A stretch of DNA of 64,000 nucleotides from Leishmania mexicana MHOM/GT/2001/U1103 (GCF_000234665.1 NC_018329.1:293989-357988); one strand, 5' to 3'. Numbered from the stretch's first letter, positions 10,779 to 22,300 are shown. Notes: generated from the sequence alone by a model not told the origin. Made by a program: numbers and translations.

Positions 10779-11441
10779 CCGTGCTAGCGGAAGGGTAGTG
10801 CCGCTTCTGTATAGTGGTGGTGACGGATGCCTTGAGTTCTTGACCCCTTCCCCCATTGCCCGGCTTTATCAGGCACACTCCTTGTGTGTCGCACATATTT
10901 TCGTCTGCTGCTGCTGCCAGTTGGCATTCTGGTGTCTGCCTGTGTTTGTGTACGTGCTCTCCTTTTTCCCTTCCCCCCCCCTTTATCTCGGATGGTGGCG
11001 CTGAGGCCTCCGCCGTGACGCGCACTTCTTCTCGATGCGGTCGTTGGTGATGGTGATTTGTTTTGGCTCGTCGTGCGCGCTGTCCCCCTCCCCCTCTCCC
11101 CCCCTTCTCCGTCGCAGCACTTGTCGTTACGGTGTCCTGCGCAGAGGGGGAGAAACGCGTCTCGAGAGACAGCTCTTCTTGAGGCAGCTGCGGAGGTGTG
11201 TGTGTGTGTGCGTGCGCGCATAGGATCTGGATGGGAAGGTAAGGAGTAAGACGAGATGAGTCGCCAGCTCCTCCCACGATACCTGCAGTTACGCGCACGC
11301 ACGCACGTGATTTGTTCTTCACGCTGCGTTGTTGTCCGGTTGTCGCCTTCTCTTCCTGATTGTTTCTCTGGTATTGCTCCTTCTCTCCCTTCCCTCTCTC
11401 TACGTGACACATTTTTTTGACCGCCGTCTCTCGTTCCATTG

Positions 11442-11444
<3 letters not shown>

Positions 11445-11475
<31 letters not shown>
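11445..11475. repeat. (AC)15 microsatellite
   Basis: Uninterrupted AC dinucleotide run in the spacer downstream of the TPR protein gene. Confidence 0.95.
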
Positions 11476-11476
<1 letters not shown>

Positions 11477-12660
11477 CCTGACAGCCGCGTTATCCCATCC
11501 GCCAGGCCCCCACCCTTCCCTTACTTCCCTCACGACGCGTGCCGTGCCCGACCTGCGAGGATGGCGGTTGCAATGATAGACGCCTTCAAGGGAGGAAACG
11601 GAAAGCCACGAAAAAAAATGAAAACGTCTGCAGGGATGCCGCTCCTCCATCGCCACGCTTCGGCCACGCGATGCACTCTCTCATTCTCCCCTCCCTTCTC
11701 TCCCTTCTCCCTCCTCCTCTACGCGTGGCGCTCCTAACACCCGGGCGGCTCGCTCCTTGTCGCCCACCCCCCTCTCTCCTCCACCTCGCCTGAAGAGCGG
11801 CTGCAAACCAGTGTATTCACCAAACCCCTACCAGCACGCTTAACCACCCACACGCCCAAAGTGCCACCCACCATCACCCCTTTTCCTCCTCTCCCTTCCT
11901 CACACAACAGAACCTAACACATAGGAAAGCTCACGGTGCTGGTACTGCGCGCCTCCTCGCACGTGTCGGCGTCTGTAACCCCGTGTGTGTGTGCGTGGGT
12001 GTATCTGTGCGCTTGCTCTCCATTCACAGCTCCACAAAGACTGCTTGCTTTTCATGTGTGTGTGTGTGTGCGGCAGTCTTGCTGTCATCGTTGTTGTCGG
12101 GCGGCTGATTAGACGTACGTCTACACACGTCGCTCCTTCTCGTTTTTCTTTTTCCATCCGACCACGTGATTGGCGGGCTCGAGCTCTTCCCCCTTCCCCC
12201 CTCCCCCTGCCTTTACGCCTGTGTCTCGTGCTGCATACACGCACACAAGCACCCCATCTCGCACCTCTCCCTCCCCTCCCCTCCCCCTTCCTCTCGCTCT
12301 CACGGTGCGGACTGACCGCGTCCTTGGCGTTGGTGGTGGTGAAGACGCTGGACAACGTATCGTCGCGCGTCTCTTCTTGACTGTCGCCCGCGTCGACTTC
12401 CCTGTTGCCTGCTTGCTTACTCGGCACTTCCGCTGCTCCGCTGCTTTTCTTCCCATTCTTCGTCTCGAACATCGTTTTCTCCCCCTCACCCCCCCCCTCT
12501 GCGCATCCCTGCTGATTGCTCGGGCAAGGGCGCAAGAAACAAAAATCAAAGAAAGGGCTACCTTACACACGGCGCCTGCGTAAAGCGCTCCTGCGGACGT
12601 GCCGATCGAGTCGCTCCGGCGTCTTACCACGTTATTGTCCGGTATCGTCGTCCCTGCCGA

Positions 12661-12738
12661 GTTTTTTCGTCTTTCTTATCACTCCTTGCATTGCCTCTTT
12701 GCTGTTCGCTGTATCTGCGCTCCACGGATATCTCAAAG
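12661..12738 (+). promoter_or_regulatory. Predicted spliced-leader acceptor for the PH-domain gene
   Basis: A long T/C tract is followed by the first AG at 12737-12738. The resulting leader of about 409 bases has a single ATG before the start, the two-codon frame at 13143. Confidence 0.4.
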
Positions 12739-13147
12739 CCCCTCTCACCCGATACACGCGCGCACGCACGACTTACGGAGCCAACGCGCGTGGGTCGACT
12801 CCACGTTGCGCGCACGTCGTTTTGCAGCTGTTCTGCGCCCCATCGATTCACGTTCCCGTACTTAGCAAGGGAGAAAGTTGGGGCGGATCCACACAGTGTA
12901 CCAGGTCACCCCCAACCACACACCTCTATCATCAGGCGCCCACTCGTCTGCAGAGCGACAGAGCGCCCTTTCCCGCGCGTGAGTGCGTAAGTGCAAAACG
13001 CGCGGAGCGAGTTTGTGGAGGGGAGCAGGGCAGCACGCAGTCCCCATCGGTGCCAAGTATCGAGCGCCTTTTGGTAAACGATTCTGTGCATTCCGAGCGG
13101 AGTGCGGAGTCGTGCGCGCCGGCGTGCACACCAGCCGGAAGTATGCA

Positions 13148-14398
13148 ATGAGCTACCATGCCGATGCCGCCAAAACTCGCAGAACGAAGCGCGAACTTCC
13201 ACCGCCGGCGCCTCCACTGTGCGAGGGCTGGCTCGAGAAGCTCGCGCTGTGCCGCAGCATGTTCACCAAGAAGGGGTGGCACCGCCGCTACGCGTTTGCC
13301 ACTCATGAGGGGTTCGGCCTCTGCCACGCGAACCCGCGCGACAGGGGCAACGGCCTCGCTGGGCGCCCACTAAAGATGCTGCACGCCAAGTCGTTTATTC
13401 CGTTTGCGAAGAGGCGGAATGGCGAGGTGGAGCTGCAGCCGGTGTACGTTGTCGACGACGTCAGTGCTGCGCGGCACCCTGAAGCGCCCCAGAAGAGCCA
13501 CAACGGCATCTGTAGCGAGACGGTGTCCCTGGCTGAGGGGGGCAGCAGCACCGCATCCGTGCGCGACCTGACGAGCAACGGCAGCAAGTGTACTTACTAC
13601 TACTTTGGGCTCAGCTTTGAGGAACACCGCAAGCGATACCTGCTACTGCTCCGTACTTCCTCGCCGCATGACTACATCATGTGGACCACCTATTTGCCCC
13701 TGTACGTGCACGAGGGCAGCGCGTCGAGGATTGTGCCAATTGGCCATCCGTTAGAGACCGGCCGCCCCCAGCCGATCGACCTCAATCACAGGCGGCTGAC
13801 TGAGAAGCGCGAATCAATGCTGCCGAGCACAGTCGCCTTCTACCTCGACCCCAACCCCTGCACCTTCGACGAGCATGTGAAGGTCCGCCGCCTGTGCCTC
13901 AACTGGGACGAGGGCGAGCGCCGACGGCTCTTCACCACGGCCGCGGATCGCGTGCGCTCACTGTGCGGGATTTCTGAGAGCACCGCGTCCGCGAGCATCG
14001 CCAAAATGCAGGACAAGAGCGAGGAAGAGTACCGCAAGGTCGTATCCTCTCTGTTCGAGGAGCTGTCCCCGTCGGTTCCCGAGTCCGAGGAAAGTTATCC
14101 TCCGTGCCACGAAGACAAAACTATGCCCAGGCATGACGCTGCCGCGATGGTTAGCGTAGGGGCGGCTGCGGGCAGCTCCGGCGCGGCGCACTCACCCGCG
14201 ACGCACATCGACACAGCCGAAGGCGCTGCCAGCGACCCGAGCATGAGAGAGAGCTTAAAGCACTCGATTAGTCGACGGTTCTTCCCTAGCTTCCCCATTG
14301 GTGGTGACGGCGCTGACAGTGGGGGGAAAGTGGTGCGCAAGCACCCGAGACTAGAGAACGGTGGCACCGCTGTCCACTCGACTCCGCTGAGGAGCTGA
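13148..14398 (+). CDS. PH-domain protein, function unknown
   Basis: 416 residues. A pleckstrin-homology-like domain spans about residues 26-184: strand 1 reads CEGWLEKLALC, a basic KKGWHRRYAF strand follows at 41-50, and the end has YYYFGLSFEEHRKRYLLLLR (150-169) and a terminal helix containing DYIMWTTYL with the near-invariant Trp (179). A loop of about 45 residues is inserted at roughly 100-146. The rest is helical with a C-terminal Ser/Gly-rich tail containing KHSISRRFFPSFP. PH domains bind phosphoinositides or proteins at membranes; the ligand cannot be predicted. The frame extends upstream to a GTG at 12983 but contains no other Met, so the ATG at 13148 is used. That ATG overlaps the stop of a two-codon upstream frame. 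Confidence 0.8.
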   Translation: MSYHADAAKTRRTKRELPPPAPPLCEGWLEKLALCRSMFTKKGWHRRYAFATHEGFGLCHANPRDRGNGLAGRPLKMLHAKSFIPFAKRRNGEVELQPVYVVDDVSAARHPEAPQKSHNGICSETVSLAEGGSSTASVRDLTSNGSKCTYYYFGLSFEEHRKRYLLLLRTSSPHDYIMWTTYLPLYVHEGSASRIVPIGHPLETGRPQPIDLNHRRLTEKRESMLPSTVAFYLDPNPCTFDEHVKVRRLCLNWDEGERRRLFTTAADRVRSLCGISESTASASIAKMQDKSEEEYRKVVSSLFEELSPSVPESEESYPPCHEDKTMPRHDAAAMVSVGAAAGSSGAAHSPATHIDTAEGAASDPSMRESLKHSISRRFFPSFPIGGDGADSGGKVVRKHPRLENGGTAVHSTPLRS

Positions 14399-14791
14399 CG
14401 AGCAGCAACACAAGCTGTGCATGTGCTATCAAAGGAGGAAGAGGACAAAGTATGCACCAATCATTTTGGGAGTCATAGGGTCTCTCCGTCCCATCTCTGT
14501 CCGTCCTCCTGCCATGTGGAACGTCGCCACTGAGGCGAACGGCACCGTGCCCTCATTGACTCTGTCCGTCGGCTATTGGCCACGCTGGGTGCCTTTCGGT
14601 TTCTTTCCTACGTGGGGAATACGTAGAAGCCCCTCCACACTCCCGTCACCATCTCCCCCACCCCACCCCACCCCACCACCCAGCATGTGCCAACGGTGGG
14701 CAGAGGGCTCTCCCGACGGGCTGAGACAAGGTGCGTCTTCGTTTTTCTGATGCCTTTATCTATTTTTCGTTGTTCTCGGCCTCTTCGCTCT

Positions 14792-14795
<4 letters not shown>

Positions 14796-14825
<30 letters not shown>
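14796..14825. repeat. (CA)15 microsatellite
   Basis: Uninterrupted CA dinucleotide run in the 3' region of the PH-domain gene. Confidence 0.95.
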
Positions 14826-14826
<1 letters not shown>

Positions 14827-14850
14827 CCTCTACCCCCCACAGGCATCTGC

Positions 14851-14880
14851 GTGTGCGTGTGCGTGTGCGTGTGCGTGTGT
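14851..14880. repeat. GTGTGC hexanucleotide microsatellite
   Basis: Four perfect GTGTGC units and one variant unit in tandem. Confidence 0.9.
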
Positions 14881-15200
14881 CGATGTCTCCTTTGTTGGCG
14901 CTGTCCTCATCTGCTGCTCTTTCTAAAAGGAAAGGAAAAACACATGTTCCTTTTTCCTGTCCAGTGTGGCCCTTTCTCCTCACGCTGTCGTTTGTTTGTT
15001 TACGGAGCCGACATGTCGCGCTGCACCGACATCGCGTGCCGTCGGGGCATGCTAGTGTGCGGATTCCCCTATGGGCCGTATGCGTGCGGCGTTCCACCCA
15101 CCCACCTCCCTTTTTCTGCTCCAGCGCGGTCCCTTCCGGCGGGTGGCACTTCTATGTATCTTGTGCGTCTCCAGTGTCTTTTTTTTTTCTGGGGGAGAGG

Positions 15201-15755
15201 GGGGCACCTCAGCATGTCGTAGCAGTGTCCAGTGCCCACTGTGTAGGGTGCCCAGGCAGAGCCGCTCCTATTCCCTGCCAATGCTGAACCGCTTCTGGTG
15301 GTGGCCGGGCCATGCACCTACGACGTAGGGCAGGCCAGAGCGCCTCACCGCTGCTGATGTCGGTGGCCAGGTCCTGGATGACGTGGCGTCGGAGCGACGC
15401 GCGGTAGTGAACATGCTTGTGCCATCCACATGGTGGACGAGGGGTTGGCGTGGCCGGAATGTGCCTCTCACTCGGTCCTCGCACCGCCCGCTGGTGGAGG
15501 CAGTCTGAGCGCCACCCCCGCGGGGGATGCACCGGGTGGCGACCGGACAGGCTGGGTGCGGCTGTAAGGCCGCCCTGCCCAGCGGGCGGGTGGGCAGAGT
15601 GTGGGGCAGGGGCCGTGATCAGGTCACCGAGTCGGCACATTGCCGTAGCACAGCGTGTCTCAAGCTGCCATCGCCCCACTCGATGGGGGCCTGTGACCGG
15701 CGTGGTGGGGTGGGGCTCAGGCTGATGCTCTATCGCAGAGGAACAGGTGCGCTAC
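15201..15755 (-). mobile_element. SIDER2-like degenerate retroposon, copy B (inverted)
   Basis: Reverse complement of copy A at 2327-2881 over 555 bp, with 8 substitutions and no indels. The homology ends sharply at GCGCTAC on the right. On the left it ends after the G-run, next to a T-run at about 15179-15188, which would read as an A-tail in the element's sense. It lies antisense to transcription, downstream of the PH-domain gene. I found no clear target-site duplication by eye. Confidence 0.75.
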
Positions 15756-16397
15756 AAAGGAATCGACAAGTGTTCATATCTCTTCTGCGTGTTTACATGT
15801 GCGCGCGTGTCTCACTTCGTGCCTTTTATTTTTATGTGATGTTGGCGTCTTGATGCTTTCATCATACCTCTGATGATGATATAGTCAGGTGAGCGGTTTT
15901 CCTTCTGATGTGGCCCGTAAGCGTCTGTGTGCTGTTCGCTCGGCAGCGCGGCAGACGACCTGCGAAGCTGCAGACTCTTCTGCTGTCCTAGTGCTCCCTC
16001 CCGCGCCGCTCAAGCTGGCGGTGAAGTAGTCGTCTCACCCGTGTCTCTGCGCATGAATGTGTGTGCGTGCGGTGCATTCGCCCGTGTGTCGGCGTCCCCC
16101 TGCCGCACGAGTACAGTTTGGAGGGACTAAAAAAAGGCGAAGGCAAGGCAACAAGGGAGCGCGGCGGGTGTGGGCGAGAAGGATGGAAAGGAGAAGATGA
16201 TGCCCCCGCTCGGCGTAGATGGCGAAGGGTGAGGTGAGCGGAACGAAAGGGAGGGGACGCAGAGGAGGTGAGACGGTGACCTGCGCTAGCTTAGCGCCTT
16301 ATTATTATTAATGTATGCCCTGTTTTGCTCTGCTTTTTTTTGTCATCGATTTATGCATTGGGGTGGCATAGCGCTCCACCCCACCCCGGCCTGGACA

Positions 16398-16423
16398 GGG
16401 CGTGGGGAAAGGGGGGAGAGGGG
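16398..16423 (+). other. G-quadruplex motif
   Basis: Four runs of three to six G with three-base loops on the sense strand, in the spacer downstream of copy B. Confidence 0.45.
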
Positions 16424-18898
16424 CGAGAGAAAGAGAGAAAGGGAGGGAGGACGTTGCTGTGTGCGAGCGATACACGAGGGCATATACGTCCCCCACTCCA
16501 CCCACCCCCCTCCCACCACCCCTCCGCTCCCTCCTCTCTCCTCCCTCGGAACAAGGCCAACACGCGCACCGGCAGGCGCACACACGCATGCATTTTACCG
16601 CACGCTTGCATCATTGTGTGCATGTATATGTTTATACGGGTGTGTACCTCTGCTGCGACACGAAAAGGAACACGTCTGTTTTCTTTTTTTTTTGCGCTCT
16701 TCCTACACACACACACACACACACGCACACCTTCCACTCCACCAGTGCCTTCACATGGCTCCTCGTATCACCACCAACCCTATGTGTCTCCTCTCTCTCT
16801 CTCTCTGTGTGCGCGTTGCTCTGGCCTACGCATGTTGCTTCATGAGTTGTTGCCCCTTCGCCAATGCGCCGTATCTTTTTTTTTCCCTCCAGGCGAGTGT
16901 GTGCGGGTGTTGTGTGCGCGTCTTCTCCCCCTCCCTCTCCCCACCCCTGCCCCTTGCCGGTCATTATCTTCTCTCCCTCTCCCCTCACGTCTACCTCTCC
17001 GTGGAAACAGGTTTATGACGCGTGTACATGCCAATATACATACATATGTATGTGTGCGTGTGCCGAAGTGTATTGTGTAGGGCCTACGTTGCATCATCGT
17101 CATCTCACCTCTCCTTCCTCCGCCATGGCGGTGATGCGGCACGTGAGCCACGCTCCCGTCTGCTGCCTCACGCCTGGCCTGTACTGTCATAGTCATCGCC
17201 TCTCCTGTTCCCGAATTGCTCTTTGTTCTTTGCTGTTTTCTGCGCGTGGGTGTGGGTGGGTGTTCGTGCGTGTGTCTGTGTGTGGTCTTGTGTGCTCTCC
17301 ACACTCCCCCCTCCCCCTCCCCCTTTTCTTCTTCTTCCTGATGGGTACGCTGTTGTTATGGCCCTCGTCCCTCGTCCTTCCCCCACCCTCACCCTCACCC
17401 CCGCTTCTCTTTCCCACCCGTTGGACCCTTGGTCCACTCACCACGTGCGCCTTCCCGCACACGCACAAGGAGAGTGCACAACGAAGGAAAGGACGAAAGT
17501 TTATTGTGCGCCCAAACACAAAAAAAACAAGGCGATGAGGGCGCGGAGGTGGAGGGTCAGCAGTGTGAAGAGTGATCGATGTGTGCACGACTACGTGACT
17601 GCTTCTCCCCATCCCCCTCCCTCTTGAAGGTAATCCGCACGCATACGCGTGCACCCGCGTGTCCTTGAGCGCTCCTCTTCTCACGCACTGGCATTTCTCC
17701 CTCCCCTCGCTTCTTCTCTTGTGTGTCACCATGGGTGCTTGGACGGTGTGTGTTGCATGTCTGGGCTTAATGTCTCCCTGCCCGCTTTTTCTGTTTTCTT
17801 TCCTCAATCTCTCTCTCCCCTCCCCCTCCCCCTGTGGGCCTCCATTGCTCTTGCATGTGCATGTGTGCGTGTGTCTTGCTGATCTCTCCACACGTTCCCT
17901 CCCTCTCTTCCCTAGTCGACGCCTTTCCTTTTTTGTTTGTTTGGGGCTTTCCATCTCTCGTGTCTTCCTCCCCCCTCGGTTGCGGTCTGCGCCCAGCTCC
18001 TCTCTGCTTGTCGCCTCCCCCTTCCCACTTCCCACTTCCCACTTACCACCACCGTCCCTCTTCCATGTCTTCTGCGCGCATATCGTCAGGTTTTTTTTTG
18101 GTCTTGCCTCTGCATGGGAGAGGCCTTTCTCCCCCCTCCCCCCACCTCCCTCCTCTGTCTCTCTTTTCCTAGACCTGTGCGCTGCTGTTCACCAAGCATG
18201 GGTGGCATGTGTGAGCGTGTGTGCTTGCGCGACCAAAGATCTTGCATCCCGCACGCATGTATACGCGCTGGAAGGACGTGGGCTCTGCATGAGCACGCAC
18301 ACGAGCTTCAACCTTGGGTCATGTGCAGCCTTCACGCGCTCACCTCACTGGTTGTCGCTGTTCTTGCTGCTGTTGCTCTTCTTTTTTTTCGTATGTACTT
18401 CCGTGTGGTAGTGAGCGTCAGCGGTGATTGCTCCAGCTCGAGGCAGACGTAGAACACGCTGACACGCCACGCCACGCCGACGAATCATGAAGTTATCACT
18501 AACAAGGGAAACAGCAACGGCATGCACAAGGCATGAAAGGGCAGAAGAAAAAAAAGAACAACAATCAACGCAAGGAGGTGCGTGAGTCAGCAAGGGGACC
18601 ACGGCGAGGGGGGAAGCCCACGTGGTGACTAGCACGTTTGGCGGTGTCTGTGGGGGTGTAGCTGTTGCGCACCACCCCGTCCCCCTCTCCATTCTTCTGT
18701 TACCCACAGTCTGCCACCATTGTATAACGGCTTCGTTGCTGGAAGCAACGGTGATGGCATAGGTATGTACCGTGTTGATGAGTCGATGAAGTCTACTCGT
18801 CGCATGCGCCAGCCATCGCACCTACACCTGTCCTCTCCTTCCTCATCACCGTATCCATCGTCTTGGGCCAGGCTTTACGGTTTCGTCTGGAGTGTACA

Positions 18899-18960
18899 TT
18901 CTCCCCTTTTTTGTTGCTGCTGGGCTCTCTGCTTCGGTCGCCCCGGCCCCTCCGCGGAAG
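18899..18960 (+). promoter_or_regulatory. Possible spliced-leader acceptor for the gene at 19376
   Basis: A CCCCTTTTTTG tract with further pyrimidines is followed by AG at 18959-18960. Upstream ATGs in the implied 415-base leader (for example at 19083) make this assignment weak. Confidence 0.25.
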
Positions 18961-19375
18961 CCGCCCCCATAAGCCTACACAGCCCCGTATACCTGTATCT
19001 GAAGAGGAGACGGGGGTGGGGGCACGCAGCGAGAAATAAATAGAATAAAAAGGTGCGTGGAACGGTCGGTGACGTGTATAGCATGCGCTCCGGGCACATC
19101 CCGGCGACGCGGCCGTACGACCAGAAACCCAAACGAAAGAATCCGACGGCATTGTCCGTCCTGCATGTCCACGCGTTGGGACGCTGACATACGCATACGG
19201 GCGTCTCGCGGGAACGCATAGGCGCATAGATAACGCGGAGACGAGGAGACGAAAAAAAATAAACAAGTCCGAGAGACGGTGAGACACGGCTCCCAGGCTT
19301 CGATATCGCATAGAAGGAGGGTAATAGTCCTCACACACACACACACGCACACGTGTGTGTCTGTCTTCGTCGTGC

Positions 19376-22300
19376 ATGGGGTGCCACGCTTCACGCACTC
19401 TCTGCAAGAATGCCGACGATACTGCGGCTGCAACAGGCGCCGCCACTCAGCTGTCCACGTACGCCGGCGCACCGTTGGATGCAGTGGTCGCCTACGAGCG
19501 TGCGGCGCTGCGCCTGTCGCACGATCCCAGCCGACTCAGACGCAGCGCGGAAGTCACTACAGAGATAGCACTGGTACGCAACACTGCTTCGCCGACGGGT
19601 GGGAGCGGTTCGGCAACTGCGTCGCAGCCGCCACGAAGTCCTCTGCTTGGGGTTTGCATCGACGTGCAAAAAGCGTTGCGACGGCAGCATGAACAAAAGC
19701 AACACCACCATCACACCGACGAGGGCAAAGAGGTGGTGGCGGTGGATACTGCTTACCAGGATGGAGTGCCGGTGCTGCTGCAGGAGCTTGCGTGGGAATG
19801 GTTCAGCGGTGCAGCAGGAGAGCGTCAGGGTAGAGCCACTAATGCTGGCAGACCGCCTGTGCTGAGTGCAGAGCAGATGGAAGCGTGGAAAACCCGCACC
19901 GCACAGCTCCTACACGCCTATGTAAGCTCGCGGCGATACAAGAAGGCGCTGCGGCGCGCGAGGAAGGCGGCAGCGACGGGCGCGAGAGTCCGCCACCCGG
20001 CAGTAGCGTCAGCAGTAGGACGGGATGGCGAGGTCAGGAGCGGCAGTGAGCACGGTGCGCCTGAGCCACGTGTGTTTCGCACCTTGTTCAAGTCATATGC
20101 CGAACTGGGCCGCACGCTGACTAGATCGCGCAGCGCTGCCGCCGGTTCTGCGGCCAATTTCAAAAACGCCGTGACACCGTCAATGTGGTGCGCGGTGCTC
20201 TGTTGGCTTGTGCGTGCGCTTCCCGAGCCTCTGATACCATCCTTGTGCAGTCGTCGCCTCGAGCCCTTCGCTGGCGCCCCTCCAAGCAGGTCTGTTGCCG
20301 CCACCGCCCCTACGTCAGCCACACACGCGACATACACGGCAGTGCGCCGAGTGGTTTCGGAGTCGTTCATATCAACCAACGTGGTTGCATACACCACGTT
20401 TTGCTATGTCCTCGACCTCGTCCATGCACACCGCACCGAATTGACCGGGGACGAGGTGGAGGCTGTGGCGAGGGCGATCGTGCGGGAGCCGAGCCTTGCC
20501 CAGACGACACGCGAGGTTGCCCACGCTTGTGACCCTGAAGCGCGCATGTTTTGGCCTCCGCGAACGTCAGTGGCTGCATCATCATTGGCTGCTTCTGCTG
20601 CCATGGCACGTGCGAAAGAAGCCGGAGGGGATGACAGACACAGCGGCAACAGCATGCAAGACAGGAGTGGATCGAAGAGAGTCGCTGCTGCTGGGGGTGG
20701 AGAAACCGGTACACACAGTCGACTCGCGGCAGAAAAGCCAGCTGTATGCGCCGCCGTAGAAGTTGTTGTCAAGGCGCCAACCCCATCGACGACCCCAGTC
20801 GCTGCAGGTGGTGGGATGCGGCGCCCGCCCACGTCGTCTTCCAGCGCCAGTGACAGCGAGAAAGACGACAGCGAGAGTGAGCGCCACCCTCCCGCCGTGG
20901 CGACTCGCGCCATCCCAGCTGCCGCTCAACCAACGGAGGACATGCACCGCGCTTCACCTGTCCCACGCCAGGGCCTTTCGAAGACTGTAGCTGCGGCAGT
21001 GTCCCATTCGCAACCAGATCGAAGGGAGCGCCACATGGCCTCCAGCGAGGCGCCTTTCTTGAAGGTGACTCCCTCCGCCGGCGAGAGCAGCAGCTCCGCG
21101 GCGTCTGAGCACCGTCGACACGTCGCTCAGCGTAGCGCCAAGCAACCAATGTCTCTGTCAGAGGACGAGGACGTGCAGCGCCCCAGCGTGCCGGCGAGCC
21201 GCCGAGATCTCACTGCTATCTCCATGAGCAGGCTCAACTCCGCCCTGTACCCATCTGCGCTCGAAGACCCGGCGGCGGTGGAGGCGGAGGCCGAGGATCT
21301 GCGATGTGCCTTGCAGCGGTTCAGCGAGTCTTCGCTGTCCGCGGAAGCCAGCATCCGCAACGACGACGACGGCGACGGCATTCATTCACGCTCCCCAAGC
21401 GGGGAGAGCGGCTCTTCACAAAGTACCTCCACCGACAAGGTCAGTGCGTCCTTCGCGCCGGTGCCGCCGCGACCACCGCGGCTATCGTCCCCACATCACA
21501 TCACGCCAACCTCCACCTCTTCCCAACGAGATGAGCGTCACCTATTTCGGAAATGCGGCGGTGCCGCAACGCCCACACCTGCGGCAGCCCTGCTGCCTCC
21601 CCCCTTGGCACAGAGGTCCGTTCCACCGCTGCCGGCAACGGCCTTCCGTGCGCAGGCGGAACAGCCGCTTCTTACAGCCCTCATGGTCGCCAAGCAGCGT
21701 TTCCTGGCGGCACTAAAAATGACTCCTGGAAGAGAGACCACCGCCGCACTTTCGCCGCCGCAAACCGCACAGGGTGTTGGCCGGACCGCCGCACGCGATA
21801 AGGACTGCTCAGACAGCTTCGCTGATCGTCGCCTTGAACACGTAATGGCTTGCGCCCGCCAGATGGGCTGGTCATCACCCGAGAGCCTCATCAAGTCGCT
21901 CAAGGCGGCGCAGTGGCACTCGCACGCCAAGACGCCGGCGATTACCGATCCAGAAGCAGCGGCGCTGCCGTCGCCACACGTGTCTGCGTTAAAGCCGGAT
22001 GTACTAAGCTCTTCGAGTGATCGCCATGCTCTACCACGCCTGCCGCAGCCGCGCGCAGAGGCACCACATCAGGCACGAAAGGGCGCGGCCGTGTCCAGAG
22101 CAACACTCGCTGGAGGAGGAGTTAGCGCTCGAGACGGCCCAGTGAGCCAGCCGCACCACACGCCTCACCAGAGGGCTGACGCATGCCATGCCTCTCCCTC
22201 CTCTCGAACGGTGTCCGCCAACTCAGCGATGCGTGTCGAGGCGACGCGCGTGCTCTGCAGCGGTGGTGCCGCGCACGTGGGCCTTCCGAGTGGGTCGCTG

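Larger units (their letters stand above)
10779..13147. other. Intergenic region, 2.4 kb, no gene seen
   Basis: UTR-type low-complexity sequence with a (CA) microsatellite at 11445-11475, pyrimidine tracts and CT-rich stretches. Reading frames on both strands (up to 290 codons on the minus strand) read through the repeats. A strong pyrimidine tract at 12661-12738 probably serves the downstream PH-domain gene. Confidence 0.6.
14399..19375. other. Intergenic region, 5.0 kb, with inverted SIDER-like copy B
   Basis: The longest gene-free stretch in the window. It contains CA and GTGTGC microsatellites (14796-14880), the SIDER-like copy B (15201-15755), a G-quadruplex motif (16398-16423), a three-fold CCCACTT repeat near 18023-18045 and abundant CT-rich sequence. 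Reading frames up to 280 codons are repeat-driven, with Cys/Val/Leu or Pro/His/Thr runs and no domain. I see no convincing gene. Confidence 0.6.

Noticed and set aside
10784..11656. Minus-strand frame of 290 codons downstream of the TPR protein
   Set aside because: Crosses the AC microsatellite, is low complexity, and is on the wrong strand for the gene cluster.
15841..15892. Short TCATCA/TGATGA inverted repeat after copy B
   Set aside because: Only six or seven base pairs in a simple-sequence context; expected by chance.
17193..18035. Minus-strand frame of 280 codons in the 5-kb spacer
   Set aside because: Composed of Arg/Glu/Gly/His/Thr repeats that are the antisense of CT- and GT-rich tracts; no domain or plausible splice context.
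17659..18411. Plus-strand frame of 250 codons in the same spacer
   Set aside because: Leu/Ser/Pro/Cys-rich reading of pyrimidine repeats. Apparent membrane helices are an artefact of CT-rich DNA.
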